From Pseudopelobacter sp964542535 (GTDB taxonomy: Bacteria > Desulfobacterota > Desulfuromonadia > Geobacterales > Pseudopelobacteraceae), in assembly GCA_964542535.1 (NCBI GenBank), contig CAZIUE010000005.1, positions 169,812 through 233,811 on the forward strand: a stretch of 64,000 bases of DNA, written 5' to 3'. The notes beneath the pieces are model-generated. The model searched no databases and was not told the origin of the DNA. It saw nothing but the letters and a program-made list of their open reading frames with translations. Below, in pieces: positions 1-8,484 of the stretch. Every line of letters starts with the position of its first letter. The stretch's first letter is position 1. Both the position numbers and the translations under genes were made by a program.

Positions 1-95
1 GAAGGGGAGGGCCGCATACCTCAACGCCCGTTCCCGCGACATGACGGACAGACAGGGGATGCAGCGCACGCAGGACCAGCCGGAAAAGCGCCGGA

Positions 96-314
96 TCAGC
101 AGGTTGCGTGGGCTCTTCTCCGGCCGCGGAACCTGGCGCAGTCCATCCCCACAACAGCCATTCCTCTCCTCCCTTCGGAGCGTTTCCCCCGGTGGAAACG
201 CCTGAGTCCCATGCAGCGGCGCACAAATCTCCTCACCCCCTGGCGACAGTCCAGCCACGAGATGTATCCACCATACACAACGACAAGCAGCCCCATCAGC
301 ACGATCGGTTCCAC
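96..314 (-). CDS. possible small single-span membrane protein (72 aa)
   Basis: A GTG-started frame of 72 codons. It is preceded by a strong ribosome-binding sequence (AGAGGGGGAGAGC) at ordinary spacing. The product would have a short hydrophobic N-terminal stretch (IVLMGLLVVVYGGYI) followed by a very arginine-rich tail, which suggests a membrane anchor with a basic cytoplasmic domain. No family is recognised. It lies just upstream of, but on the same strand as and beyond the end of, motB. Positions 1-95 hold nothing I can identify. It may be spurious; the ribosome-binding site and hydropathy pattern are the only support. Confidence 0.3.
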   Translation of the reverse strand: MEPIVLMGLLVVVYGGYISWLDCRQGVRRFVRRCMGLRRFHRGKRSEGRRGMAVVGMDCARFRGRRRAHATC

Positions 315-374
315 GCTCTCCCCCTCTGTTCCTGTTTTGAGACAGGATAGCACAGGGGTATGACAGAATATGTC

Positions 375-1202
375 CTATTGAGGAGTGGCAGGGACAGGGG
401 GGGGGGAAAGTTTGTCCGGCTCGCCCCGCTCCCCTTCGTTGGAAAGCATGACCAGGTCAACGCGGCGGTTTTTTGCCCGTCCCTCGGGTGTGGCGTTGTC
501 GGCCATGGGGCGGAACTCACCGTAGCCGGCGGCGGAGATCGCGCCCGGATCCACGTCGAAGTTCCTGATGAGGTACTTGAGACCGTTCACGGCGCGGGCG
601 GTGGAGAGTTCCCAGTTGGAGGGGAACTGGGAGGTGCTGATGGGGACGTTGTCGGTATGCCCTTCCAGGCGCAGCGGGTTGTTGTACTGGGTCATCACCT
701 CGGCGATGGTGTTGACCAGCTCATAGGCGCTGGGTTTGAGCTGGGCCTGGCCGGAATCGAAGAAGCCGGCCTCTTTGAGGCTGACGATCAGGCCACGGCG
801 GGTGATGATCAGGTTGACCTTGTTCTGGGCACCCTGTTTGACCAGATACGCCTCGATGGACGACTTGATCTGACGAAAATCCTTATCCGTGGCCCGGATC
901 TTGCCCATGCCGCGCGCACCCGACCGGCTGCCGGGCAGGACCGAGACGTCCGGCCTGATGCTGGGAGCGATGCTCAGTTGGCTGGAAGGTATCACGTTCA
1001 TCCGGGGTGAGGGGGCGCCGGCTTGGACCATGCCGAAAGATTGCTGGATGGACTGCATCACCTCTTCAGCCTTTTTCTTGTCGCTCTGGGACATGGCGTA
1101 GAGGGTGACGAACACCGCGAAGAGCAGGGTGATGAAGTCGGCGTAGGAAACCAGCCAGCGTTCGTGGTTGACATGCTTTTCCGGTTCTTTCTTCCGTGCC
1201 AT
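375..1202 (-). CDS. motB: flagellar motor stator protein MotB
   Basis: The 275-residue product is the peptidoglycan-anchored half of the flagellar stator. An N-terminal cytoplasmic segment is followed by one membrane helix (about residues 17-38, VSYADFITLLFAVFVTLYAMS) containing the conserved aspartate that carries protons or sodium. A C-terminal OmpA/MotB peptidoglycan-binding domain (about 130-255) shows LEGHTDNVPI and the NRRVDLVM ending typical of the fold. It follows motA with a 6-base gap, so the two are co-transcribed, as expected for a MotA-MotB complex in the inner membrane. Length is normal for the family. Confidence 0.93.
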   Translation of the reverse strand: MARKKEPEKHVNHERWLVSYADFITLLFAVFVTLYAMSQSDKKKAEEVMQSIQQSFGMVQAGAPSPRMNVIPSSQLSIAPSIRPDVSVLPGSRSGARGMGKIRATDKDFRQIKSSIEAYLVKQGAQNKVNLIITRRGLIVSLKEAGFFDSGQAQLKPSAYELVNTIAEVMTQYNNPLRLEGHTDNVPISTSQFPSNWELSTARAVNGLKYLIRNFDVDPGAISAAGYGEFRPMADNATPEGRAKNRRVDLVMLSNEGERGEPDKLSPPPVPATPQ

Positions 1203-1208
1203 GGCTGA

Positions 1209-1958
1209 TCAGTGCTCCCCTCCCGCGAAGGCCTTCAGCTTCTGTTCGATGAAGTGCGGGTTCTCGCCGTTCTGGATGGCGATCAGCCCCTCCAGGATCA
1301 TGACGCGGCGCAGGACCTCTTCCTTCATGCGAATCTTGAGCTTGGTGCCGATGGGGAGACAGATGATGTTGGCCACCATCAGGCCGTAGATGGTGGCCAC
1401 GAAGGCCACCGCGATGCCGGCACCCAGCTTCGAGGTGTCGGACAGGTTGCTCATGACGTGGATCAGCCCCAGCACGGCCCCGATGATACCGATGGTGGGG
1501 GCAAAGCCACCCGCGGCCTCGTAGAACTCAACGCTGTGCTTGGTGTGATCCTCGAAAGCGGTGATGTCCGCCTCCAGGGTTTCCCGCAATTTTTGGGGAT
1601 CGATGCCGTCCACCACCAGGGAGATGCCCTTCTTGATGAAGGGATCGCGGGCCGATTGGGCCTCCTGCTCCAGGGAAATCAGGCCGTTGCGACGCGCCTT
1701 GGTGGCGTAGTTGATGATGTCCTTGACCACTGCCTCATGATCCACTTTCACCGGCAGAAAGGCGATCTTGACGCTCTTGAAGGCCTGAATGATGGCAGGG
1801 AGCGGAAAGCAGACGAACGTAGCGCCGAAGGTGCCGCCAAGTACGATCAGGGCCGCGGTCGGCTGAATCAGGGCGGACAAATGCAGTCCTTCCAGAACAG
1901 CGCCACCGAAAACAGCGCCAAACCCCATTACCAAACCAATGATGGTTGCTAAATCCAT
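1209..1958 (-). CDS. motA: flagellar motor stator protein MotA
   Basis: The 249-residue product is the ion-channel subunit of the flagellar stator. Four hydrophobic segments are visible, with the first at the N-terminus (LATIIGLVMGFGAVFGG). The ExbB/TolQ-type core near residues 150-210 includes the GGFAPTIGIIGAVLGLIHVM motif that packs against MotB. The start MDLATIIG at 1958 is chosen over the longer frame because it matches the family N-terminus and lies 4 bases after the flbD stop. The operon order is flbD-motA-motB on the minus strand. No unusual residues were seen. Confidence 0.93.
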   Translation of the reverse strand: MDLATIIGLVMGFGAVFGGAVLEGLHLSALIQPTAALIVLGGTFGATFVCFPLPAIIQAFKSVKIAFLPVKVDHEAVVKDIINYATKARRNGLISLEQEAQSARDPFIKKGISLVVDGIDPQKLRETLEADITAFEDHTKHSVEFYEAAGGFAPTIGIIGAVLGLIHVMSNLSDTSKLGAGIAVAFVATIYGLMVANIICLPIGTKLKIRMKEEVLRRVMILEGLIAIQNGENPHFIEQKLKAFAGGEH

Positions 1959-1962
1959 ATCT

Positions 1963-2283
1963 TTAGAAATCCCGGGTGTGAGGTTGTGCAGCGGTCCGCA
2001 CACTGCCGTCAAGGGGCATGACCTGGCGGTTCAGGGTCGCGCTGCGAAAGAGCGCCTTCCTCTGGGTGATGCGGCGCCGCCTGCCGGTCGTCCCCCCCGA
2101 CCGTCGGATAATGCGGGAACGAAAGGAGACGATCTTGTCGATGATGGCCCTGGCCGACTCCTTGACTATGAAGTGATGACCGTTGAACAGGGTAATGACC
2201 GTATCGGGCGTCTCCTCAATACTGACGATGTGATCCGGATTAATATAAAACAACTGTTTGTCCATGCGGGTCAGGAAAATCAT
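1963..2283 (-). CDS. flbD: FlbD-family flagellar protein with C-terminal extension
   Basis: The first ~70 residues match the FlbD family: start MIFLTR, then IVSIEETPDTVITLFNGHHFIVKES. The family is small, cytoplasmic and regularly found immediately upstream of motA, exactly as here. Its molecular role is poorly known; it is linked with flagellar gene control or assembly. The product is 106 residues, about 30 longer than typical FlbD. The extra tail is arginine-rich (RRSGGTTGRRRR) and may be a lineage extension. It is the first gene of the flbD-motA-motB unit. Confidence 0.8.
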   Translation of the reverse strand: MIFLTRMDKQLFYINPDHIVSIEETPDTVITLFNGHHFIVKESARAIIDKIVSFRSRIIRRSGGTTGRRRRITQRKALFRSATLNRQVMPLDGSVRTAAQPHTRDF

Positions 2284-2377
2284 GTCATCACCAGGAAAGC
2301 GTATGTTATGCCACAGTCTCTATAAATAGGAAACAATCCGCAAGGTCAAGCGTTTTTTGACGTCAGCAACGCCGTTT

Positions 2378-3469
2378 TCAGAGCATGGCATCAATGGCGT
2401 CGAAGTCAATGTACCGCTCCGCGATCGTATTGATCAGGTCGATCTTCTCCCGGTCATCGGGACCGATCTTGGAGACAAACTCCCGCAGGCGGATGAACAC
2501 CTCGGCCGACAGGTCGTGGACCCGGAAATAGGGTATGTTGCTGTCCTCCATGATCCTTTTGGTGATGGCGGACATGGGGGCATAGCCGCAGACAACGAGA
2601 CCGGCCAGGCGTTTCTTGAAGTCGGGGATGTGATGCAGCGACGAGGCGGTCACCACCAGTTCATCGCGGGAACTGTTCACGACCAAAAGCGTCGACTCTC
2701 CCAAGAGGTCGATCACCCGCTGGCAGGAGGCCGAACCGAGCTGAATGGTATGGCAGATGCGGCTGCGGTCCTCCTGATCGCCCATGAGCGGCTGTCGCAA
2801 CAGGTCCGAAACCTGGTGCAGGGTAGGATGGGCCAGGACGGGCAGGAAATCAAAGGCGGTGGTGATGCGCAGCCCCTCGGTGGCAAAGGCCTTGCGTATG
2901 TAGGAGAGGGAGCGTTCCTTCTTGTCCGGTTCCATCTTGTTGAGCATGATGCATTGGACTCTGGCCCGCGCCTCGCGGTACAGAGCCAGATTGAGCTGAA
3001 CTTCGTCAATGACCCTGCCGATGCCGCAGCCGGTCACCAGCAGCACCGGAGCCCCGGCCATGGCCGCAATGGAGGCGTTGCTCACGCCCAGCACGGAACC
3101 GACGCCGGTATGGCCGGCCCCCTCGATGATCAGGAAATCGTGCCGTTTTTCCAGTTCGGCGATGGACTCCAGGATGGTCCGGCGGGGATAGTCGGGGGGG
3201 ATCTGGCCGTCCAGGAAACGCCGCGTGCTTCCCGAAGAGAGGGTCATGGGGGACATCAGCCCCAGGTCCTCGTCCAGATGGAAGACGCTGGCGATCAGGG
3301 TCGCATCGATATCCATGCAGACCCCACGGTACTCCACGCATTTGGGACCGATGGGCTTGACGTAGCCGACCCGGCGGTATTTCTTCGCCGCCAGGTGCAT
3401 CAGGGAAAGACTGATGGTGGTTTTTCCGCAGTGCTGGCCGGTTGCGCCGATGAACAGTTTCTTGCACAT
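2378..3469 (-). CDS. BioD-like P-loop ATPase with DRTGG domain
   Basis: The 363-residue cytoplasmic protein starts MCKKLFIGATGQHCGKTT, a Walker A of the dethiobiotin synthetase/cobyrinic acid synthase type. FLIIEGAGHTGVGS and VLLVTGCGIGRVIDE match the BioD fold. The C-terminal third (about 215-330) resembles the DRTGG domain found at the N-terminus of many phosphotransacetylases. The exact reaction is unknown. Start 3469 is preferred over an upstream start because GAGGAAA lies 7 bases before it and the P-loop sits at the usual distance. It stands alone, divergent from the thiamine operon. Confidence 0.75.
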   Translation of the reverse strand: MCKKLFIGATGQHCGKTTISLSLMHLAAKKYRRVGYVKPIGPKCVEYRGVCMDIDATLIASVFHLDEDLGLMSPMTLSSGSTRRFLDGQIPPDYPRRTILESIAELEKRHDFLIIEGAGHTGVGSVLGVSNASIAAMAGAPVLLVTGCGIGRVIDEVQLNLALYREARARVQCIMLNKMEPDKKERSLSYIRKAFATEGLRITTAFDFLPVLAHPTLHQVSDLLRQPLMGDQEDRSRICHTIQLGSASCQRVIDLLGESTLLVVNSSRDELVVTASSLHHIPDFKKRLAGLVVCGYAPMSAITKRIMEDSNIPYFRVHDLSAEVFIRLREFVSKIGPDDREKIDLINTIAERYIDFDAIDAML

Positions 3470-3674
3470 GGGTCGTTTCCTCGTCAGGGGAAGAGGGAGC
3501 GCCGGCACCGTTGCCCGCCGGCCAGGAGGCGGAGGATACGCGCGCCCGCGCCCCTTCGTACGCCATAACCATCAATAAACAGTATAAAAATGCCACGACT
3601 ATATCACACATCAGCCCAGGACAGGAGCCTTTTTATTAAAGAGGCGGCCCGGCGGCCAGGTACGGATAAATTCA

Positions 3675-3703
3675 TTGACACCGGGGCGGCAATCATCTAG
3701 TTT
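3675..3703 (+). promoter_or_regulatory. sigma-70-type promoter of the thi operon
   Basis: A perfect TTGACA at 3675-3680 is followed after 17 bases by TAGTTT at 3698-3703. Transcription would start near 3710, immediately before the TPP riboswitch. Confidence 0.6.
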
Positions 3704-3710
3704 GTGTCAA

Positions 3711-3806
3711 AAAACGCTGGGGGAGTTTCGACTGAGAGTGGCCGCTACCGGCCGCGACCCTTAGTACCTGATCCGGGTAATGCCGGCGGAGGGAAGCGCA
3801 TGTTAT
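3711..3806 (+). promoter_or_regulatory. TPP (THI-box) riboswitch
   Basis: The conserved THI-box blocks are present in order: GGGGGAG, CTGAGA (3732-3737), then CTGATCCGGGTAATGCCGG and CGGAGGGA. Known TPP aptamers fold from exactly these blocks and bind thiamine pyrophosphate. The genes that follow, thiS-thiG-thiE, make the vitamin, so the expected logic is repression by product. A terminator lies directly downstream, which points to transcriptional control. Confidence 0.93.
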
Positions 3807-3817
3807 CAACACCTACA

Positions 3818-3838
3818 AGCCGCTTCTGCGGTTTTTTT
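3818..3838 (+). terminator. expression-platform terminator of the TPP riboswitch
   Basis: AAGCCGC-TTCT-GCGG followed by seven T residues, ending 17 bases before the thiS start. Its position between aptamer and first gene makes it the likely off-switch when TPP is bound. Confidence 0.8.
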
Positions 3839-3855
3839 CGTTTCTGGAGCAGACC

Positions 3856-4056
3856 ATGATCATAACCGTTAATGGGACATCGACTGAGGTGAGGGACGGC
3901 TGCGGCATCGGCGACCTGCTGGAGCAACTGGCAATCAGGCGGGACCGCGTTGCGGTGGAGGTCAACCGCGAGATCATCCCCAAGGCAGACCACGATACGC
4001 ACCTCCTGGCCGCGGGAGATGAGGTGGAGATCGTGCAGTTCGTGGGCGGAGGCTAG
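3856..4056 (+). CDS. thiS: thiamine biosynthesis sulfur carrier ThiS
   Basis: The 66-residue ubiquitin-like protein ends VEIVQFVGGG. The terminal Gly-Gly is adenylated and thiocarboxylated to carry sulfur into the thiazole ring, acting with ThiG. Length and the MIITVNG start are typical. It is the first gene after the TPP riboswitch and has a GGAG ribosome-binding site. thiG follows 66 bases later. ThiF, ThiH/ThiO and ThiC are not in this window. Confidence 0.93.
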   Translation: MIITVNGTSTEVRDGCGIGDLLEQLAIRRDRVAVEVNREIIPKADHDTHLLAAGDEVEIVQFVGGG

Positions 4057-4122
4057 GTCATCCGGCCGCCCATTTCCTTTTTGTGTCGTTCACCGGTATT
4101 CCGAAACAAGGAGAGAACAACT

Positions 4123-4899
4123 ATGGCTGAAGACAAACTGGTTATCGCGGGGCGGGAATTCAACTCGCGCCTGATGGTGGGAACCGGCAAATACGCCAGT
4201 TTTCCGCAGATGGCCCAGGCACTTGAGGTTTCCGGTGCCGAAATCATCACTGTCGCCGTACGGCGGGTCAACATCTCCGACCGGAGCAAGGAATCGCTGC
4301 TGGACTACATCGACCCCGCAAAATACACCCTGCTCCCCAACACCGCCGGCTGCTACACCGCCGACGACGCGGTGCGCACCTGCCGTCTGGCCCGGGAAGC
4401 CGGCCTCTCCGATTTCGTCAAGCTGGAGGTGCTGGGCGACGAGAAAACCCTCTTCCCGGACAACGAAGAACTGCTCAAGGCCGCAAAAATCCTGATCAAG
4501 GACGGCTTTACCGTGCTCCCCTATTGCAGCGACGACGTGATCCTCTGCCGCAAGCTGGAAGATCTGGGGTGCGCCGCGGTCATGCCCCTGGGCGCTCCCA
4601 TCGGCAGCGGCCTGGGTATCCGCAACCCCTACAACATCAGGATCATCCTGGAGAACGTCAAGGTGCCGGTCATCGTGGACGCCGGGGTCGGCTCCGCGTC
4701 CGACGCGGCCATCGCCATGGAGCTCGGCTGCGACGGCGTACTGATGAACACCGCCATCGCCGGCGCCCAGGATCCTATCGCCATGGCCGAAGCCATGAAA
4801 CTGGCGGTCTCGGCCGGCCGCCTCTCCTACCGGGCCGGCCGCATCCCCCGCAAGCTGTACGCCAACGCATCCAGCCCCTTGGACGGGATGATCGGCTGA
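4123..4899 (+). CDS. thiG: thiazole synthase ThiG
   Basis: The 258-residue TIM-barrel enzyme builds the thiazole phosphate moiety of thiamine from deoxyxylulose phosphate, dehydroglycine and ThiS-thiocarboxylate. Family blocks visible are the start MAEDKLVIAGREFNSRL, VAVRRVNI, FVKLEVLGDEKTLFPDN, MPLGAPIGSGLGI and VIVDAGVGSASDAA. The lysine in KLEVLGD is the expected Schiff-base residue. Start 4123 follows AAGGAGAG at good spacing; a longer TTG-started frame is rejected. The stop overlaps the thiE start. Confidence 0.95.
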   Translation: MAEDKLVIAGREFNSRLMVGTGKYASFPQMAQALEVSGAEIITVAVRRVNISDRSKESLLDYIDPAKYTLLPNTAGCYTADDAVRTCRLAREAGLSDFVKLEVLGDEKTLFPDNEELLKAAKILIKDGFTVLPYCSDDVILCRKLEDLGCAAVMPLGAPIGSGLGIRNPYNIRIILENVKVPVIVDAGVGSASDAAIAMELGCDGVLMNTAIAGAQDPIAMAEAMKLAVSAGRLSYRAGRIPRKLYANASSPLDGMIG

Positions 4900-5570
4900 T
4901 GCCGACCCTTTCCCGGGATGGGAAACGATCCCGACGGGTTGACTTCTCCCTCTGCCTGATCACCGACCGGCGCCAGACCGCCGGTCGGCCGCTTCTGGAC
5001 GTGGTTGCCGCAGCCCTCAGGGGAGGGGTCAGGGCGGTACAGCTCAGGGAGAAGGACCTGCCCGACAACGAACTGCTTGAGTTGGCCCACGCCCTGCGGC
5101 TTCTAACCGCTGACCACAACGCCCGCCTTCTTATCAATCGCAGGATTGACATCTGCCGGGAGGTGGACGCCGACGGCGTCCAGCTGGGAATCGAAGGAGT
5201 CCCCATTCGCGAGGCGCGACGCCGCCTGGGTGAACACGCACTGATCGGCTACTCGGCCCACTCCGTGGAAGAAGCCGAAAATGCCGAAAACGACGGCGCG
5301 GACCTCGTCACCTTCAGCCCGGTATTTTTCACTCCTTCCAAGGCTCCCTTCGGCGAACCGGTGGGGGTGGAACGGCTGGGACAGGCCTGTGAAACCCTGA
5401 CCATCCCGGTTTTCGCCCTGGGGGGGATCAAGACGGACACCATCGCCCCGGTCATGGCCGCCGGCTGTCGCGGCATTGCCCTGATTTCGGCCATCACCGC
5501 GGCGGCCGACCCCCAGGCAGAAACTGTTTCTCTACTTCAGACGATCGAGCAGTATGGCACCCTTTCCTGA
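4899..5570 (+). CDS. thiE: thiamine-phosphate synthase ThiE
   Basis: The 223-residue enzyme couples thiazole phosphate and HMP pyrophosphate to give thiamine phosphate. It shows CLITDRR, VQLREKDLP, LLINRRIDICREVDADGVQLG, FSPVFFTPSK and PVFALGGI, all family landmarks, including the pyrophosphate-binding arginines and lysines. The start ATG overlaps the thiG stop (TGATG), indicating translational coupling. An arginine-rich N-terminal segment of about 15 residues precedes the fold. It is the third gene of the riboswitch-controlled unit. Confidence 0.93.
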   Translation: MPTLSRDGKRSRRVDFSLCLITDRRQTAGRPLLDVVAAALRGGVRAVQLREKDLPDNELLELAHALRLLTADHNARLLINRRIDICREVDADGVQLGIEGVPIREARRRLGEHALIGYSAHSVEEAENAENDGADLVTFSPVFFTPSKAPFGEPVGVERLGQACETLTIPVFALGGIKTDTIAPVMAAGCRGIALISAITAAADPQAETVSLLQTIEQYGTLS

Positions 5571-6507
5571 CGAACAGATCCATCCCGACCTCTGCATCAA
5601 CTCCTATGGTCACTACCTGCGCCGCCGCTTCGGCTGCCGGGTCAGCAAGGTCAACGTGGACGGCGGCTTCACCTGCCCCAACCGCGACGGCAGCAGGGGT
5701 ACCGGCGGCTGCGTCTACTGCAACAACGTCTCCTTCTCCCCCAAGGGGACCCAGCCCAAGATCCCCATCGAGGAACAGATGGCCCACGGCATGGCCTACC
5801 ACCGCGGCCGCCTCGGCTCCCGGAAGTTCATCGTCTATTTCCAGAAGTACACCAACACCTACGCATCCCTGAAGGTGCTCGACGACCTCTACCACCGTGC
5901 CCTGGACCACCCGGACGTGCTGGGCATCTCCGTGGGCACCCGTCCCGACGCCCTTCCCGACGAAGCCCTGGACCTGCTGGCCGGGATCGCCCGCACGCGC
6001 TACGTCTGCCTGGAGTTGGGACTTCAGTCCATTAACGACGACATCCTGGCCGACATCAACCGCGGCCACACCCTGGAAGAGTATCTTGATACGGTCCGGC
6101 GGGCCTCGGGGCGGGGTTTCGACATCTGCACCCACCTGATCTACGGCTTCCCGGGCGAAACGCAGGAGGCGTTCCTGAAAAGCGCCGACCTGATCGCATC
6201 CCTTCCGGTGGACTCCGTCAAGCTGCACCAGCTCCATGCCGTGGAGGGAACCGAACTGGCGGAGCGCTACTTCCGCGGCGAATACCGTCCGCTGAAGATC
6301 GAGGAGTACGTGGCCACGGCCGCCGACTTCCTGGAGCGCCTCCCGAGCCGGGTGACGATCCAGCGCCTGTACGGCTCGGCCCCTCTGGACATCTGCGTCG
6401 CTCCCCGCTGGGGACTGAAGAACAACCAGATGTGGTACCGGGTGGTCAACGAGCTGAAGCGACGCGGCACCTGGCAGGGGGTCAGGGTGCCGCGGTCCGC
6501 GTCCTGA
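5554..6507 (+). CDS. TIGR01212-type radical SAM protein (YhcC-like)
   Basis: The 317-residue protein has the radical SAM cluster cysteines in the spaced form typical of the YhcC/TIGR01212 group (FTCPNRDGSRGTGGCVYC). It also has the SAM-binding strand VYFQKYTNTYAS, ISVGTRPD, CLELGLQS and IYGFPGET. The substrate of this family is not established. The start lies inside thiE (17-base overlap), so it is probably translated from the thiamine transcript, although a direct role in thiamine synthesis is not implied. Length is normal. Confidence 0.85.
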   Translation: MAPFPDEQIHPDLCINSYGHYLRRRFGCRVSKVNVDGGFTCPNRDGSRGTGGCVYCNNVSFSPKGTQPKIPIEEQMAHGMAYHRGRLGSRKFIVYFQKYTNTYASLKVLDDLYHRALDHPDVLGISVGTRPDALPDEALDLLAGIARTRYVCLELGLQSINDDILADINRGHTLEEYLDTVRRASGRGFDICTHLIYGFPGETQEAFLKSADLIASLPVDSVKLHQLHAVEGTELAERYFRGEYRPLKIEEYVATAADFLERLPSRVTIQRLYGSAPLDICVAPRWGLKNNQMWYRVVNELKRRGTWQGVRVPRSAS

Positions 6508-6593
6508 CGGCAATAGGGGGCTGACACCCATCCCCGCGCTCCCGGCACATCATTGGAACTCCCGCCGGCCGGTTCGGCCAGGGTGCCCCACCG

Positions 6594-7685
6594 TCAATCA
6601 ACGTTGTCTCTGAAAATCGCCTCGAACGCTCCGGCGTGCGCCCTGAAGACGTTCAGCACCCGAGGATCGAAATGCCCGGGCATGCTTCGGCCATCGCCGT
6701 CACTGATGATGCGGAAAGCCTCCCGGTGGGAGAGCGGACGTTTGTAAGGCCTCTGGCAGCGCAGGGCGTCGTACTGGTCCGCCAGCATGACGATCCTGGC
6801 CTCCAGCGGGATCTGTTCACCGCGCACCCCATGGGGATAGCCGCTCCCGTCCCAGCGCTCATGGTGGTTGAGCGCAATGGCAGCCGCCATCTGGAGCATG
6901 GGAAAGGATGAGCCGCGCAGGAACCGCTCCCCGATGACCGTGTGCTGTTTCATCACCTCGAATTCCTCGCTGGTGAGCCGCTCCCGTTTGTGAAGTATGG
7001 CGTCCGGGATGCCGATCTTGCCCACGTCATGCATTGCGCTGGCAATACGGATACTCTCGACGAATACCGCGTCCAGGCCCAACTTCCCTGCCAGCAGTTC
7101 CGCGTAGAGCCCGATGCGGGTGATATGCTTCCCCCGCTCCTCATCCTTTAACTCCGCCGCCGACGTCAGCCGGGCAACCGCCTCCATATTCATGCCCCTC
7201 AGCCGCTCCAGGGCATCGGCCAGTTCGGCCGAGCGTAGGGCCACCATCCGCTCCAGTTCTGCGCGGTACCCCTTCTCCATATCCTTGAGCCTTCGATACC
7301 TGATCCCCTTCTCCACGGCGTGCAGCAGATACTCGCTGGAAAACGGCTTGACGATGAAGTCATGGGCACCCTTCTTGATCGCCGAGACCGCCATATCGAA
7401 CCCGGGGAAACCGGTGATGAGAATTACCGGGACCTCGGGGTTGTCGCGGTGGATCGCGTCCAGCACTTCCAGGCCGTTCATGCCGGGCATGTACACATCG
7501 ACCAGATAGATATCGAAGTGAACGGCATCCCTGGCCTCAAGGGCGCTTTCTCCACGGTCAAAGGAGACCACGCGGTAACCGTCCCGGGAGAGGAACTCCT
7601 CGATCTGCCGCCGTATCAGCGGATCATCGTCGATGACGGCAACCAGCCCCTTGTCGACACGAATAAAACCAAACCTCCTGGGCAT
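6594..7685 (-). CDS. response regulator with HD-GYP output domain
   Basis: An N-terminal receiver domain (VAVIDDDP, phospho-acceptor Asp in YLVDVYMPG, then VKPF) is joined by a coiled linker to an HD-GYP domain with HDVGKIGIPD and HHERWDGSGYP. HD-GYP proteins hydrolyse c-di-GMP; activity would be tuned by phosphorylation. The start is uncertain. ATG at 7685 is used here, but an AGGAGG lies just downstream of it, so translation could begin slightly later with a weak codon, or at a TTG at 7778. The gene follows the kinase-regulator pair on the same strand and may be served by that kinase. Confidence 0.85.
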   Translation of the reverse strand: MPRRFGFIRVDKGLVAVIDDDPLIRRQIEEFLSRDGYRVVSFDRGESALEARDAVHFDIYLVDVYMPGMNGLEVLDAIHRDNPEVPVILITGFPGFDMAVSAIKKGAHDFIVKPFSSEYLLHAVEKGIRYRRLKDMEKGYRAELERMVALRSAELADALERLRGMNMEAVARLTSAAELKDEERGKHITRIGLYAELLAGKLGLDAVFVESIRIASAMHDVGKIGIPDAILHKRERLTSEEFEVMKQHTVIGERFLRGSSFPMLQMAAAIALNHHERWDGSGYPHGVRGEQIPLEARIVMLADQYDALRCQRPYKRPLSHREAFRIISDGDGRSMPGHFDPRVLNVFRAHAGAFEAIFRDNVD

Positions 7686-7832
7686 GCCCACAACCGGCGG
7701 CAGCTGATGTTGTGGTACCGGCAACGGGACTGTCGTGCGGCGTTTCCGGCCGGCACGCAGGGTAATACGAATCGCCAACGGATGGGTATCGGTGTACGTC
7801 TCGATTACTGGTGGGAAAACAGGAAGGAATAA

Positions 7833-7850
7833 TGTAGGAAAAATCCTACA
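7833..7850. repeat. hairpin overlapping the stop of the broken NarL-type gene
   Basis: A 7-base perfect inverted repeat (TGTAGGA / TCCTACA) with a 4-base AAAA loop. The minus-strand stop codon at 7846-7848 lies within it. It could act as a weak terminator in the minus direction, but no strong T-run follows. Confidence 0.45.
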
Positions 7851-8484
7851 GGGAAAGACCGTTCTGGATGCAGTAATTGATGATATCGGCCGTGTTTTTG
7901 AGATGGAGCTTCTCCAGAACGCGGGCCCGGTAGGTGCTGACCGTTTTCACGCTCAGGGAGAGTTCCCGGGCTATCTCGGTCAGCGTCTTGCCCGCCGCCA
8001 TCATACAGGCCAGCTGTTACTCCCGGTCCGAGAGGGAATGGTACAACATCTCCGGCTCGTCCCGGTCGCTGAGGGCATCGGCCAAGAGTTCGGCCTGGGA
8101 GAGGGTCACGTAACGACGGCCGGCCAGCACCTTTTCCATGGCCTCTTTCAGGACGGACGCCGCATCCCCCTTGTTTACGTAGCCGGCAGCGCCCGCCCGC
8201 AACGCTCTCACCGCATACTGTTCCTCCGGGTGGGTGCTCAGGATGATCACGGGCAGCCGGGGGTACTTCTGGTGCAGGACCTTGAGCACGCTCAAGCCGT
8301 TCAGGTCCGGCAATGAAATATCCAGCAGCAGCAGGTCATACGGGGTCGCGTCTGCCATCTCCAGAGTCTGCCTGCCGCTGGAGGCCTCGTGAAACTCCAG
8401 CGGCAGTTCCAGAATATCCTGCAAGACCCTGATCACCCCCTGCCTGACGATGGTGTGGTCATCGGAAATCAAGACCCGCTTCAC
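7846..8484 (-). pseudogene. NarL/LuxR-type response regulator split by an in-frame TAA
   Basis: Translation from GTG at 8484 (overlapping the kinase stop) gives a complete receiver domain: ISDDHTIVRQG, phospho-acceptor in LLLDISLPDLNG, and YVNKGD. It then stops at TAA (8017-8019) right after SLSDRE, where the LuxR helix-turn-helix begins. The same frame continues without shift for 56 more codons (QLACMMAAGKTLTEIARELS, then LSVKTVSTYRARVLEKL) to a TAG at 7846. Together the halves make 212 residues, the usual NarL length. At this position the family normally has Tyr or Phe, so one base change (TAT or TAC to TAA) explains it. The 155-residue product would be a DNA-binding-deficient receiver. A sequencing error cannot be excluded. 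Confidence 0.85.

Noticed and set aside
2357..3568. 403-codon frame opposite the BioD-like ATPase
   Set aside because: No ribosome-binding site or family; the minus-strand gene has a clear P-loop and start.
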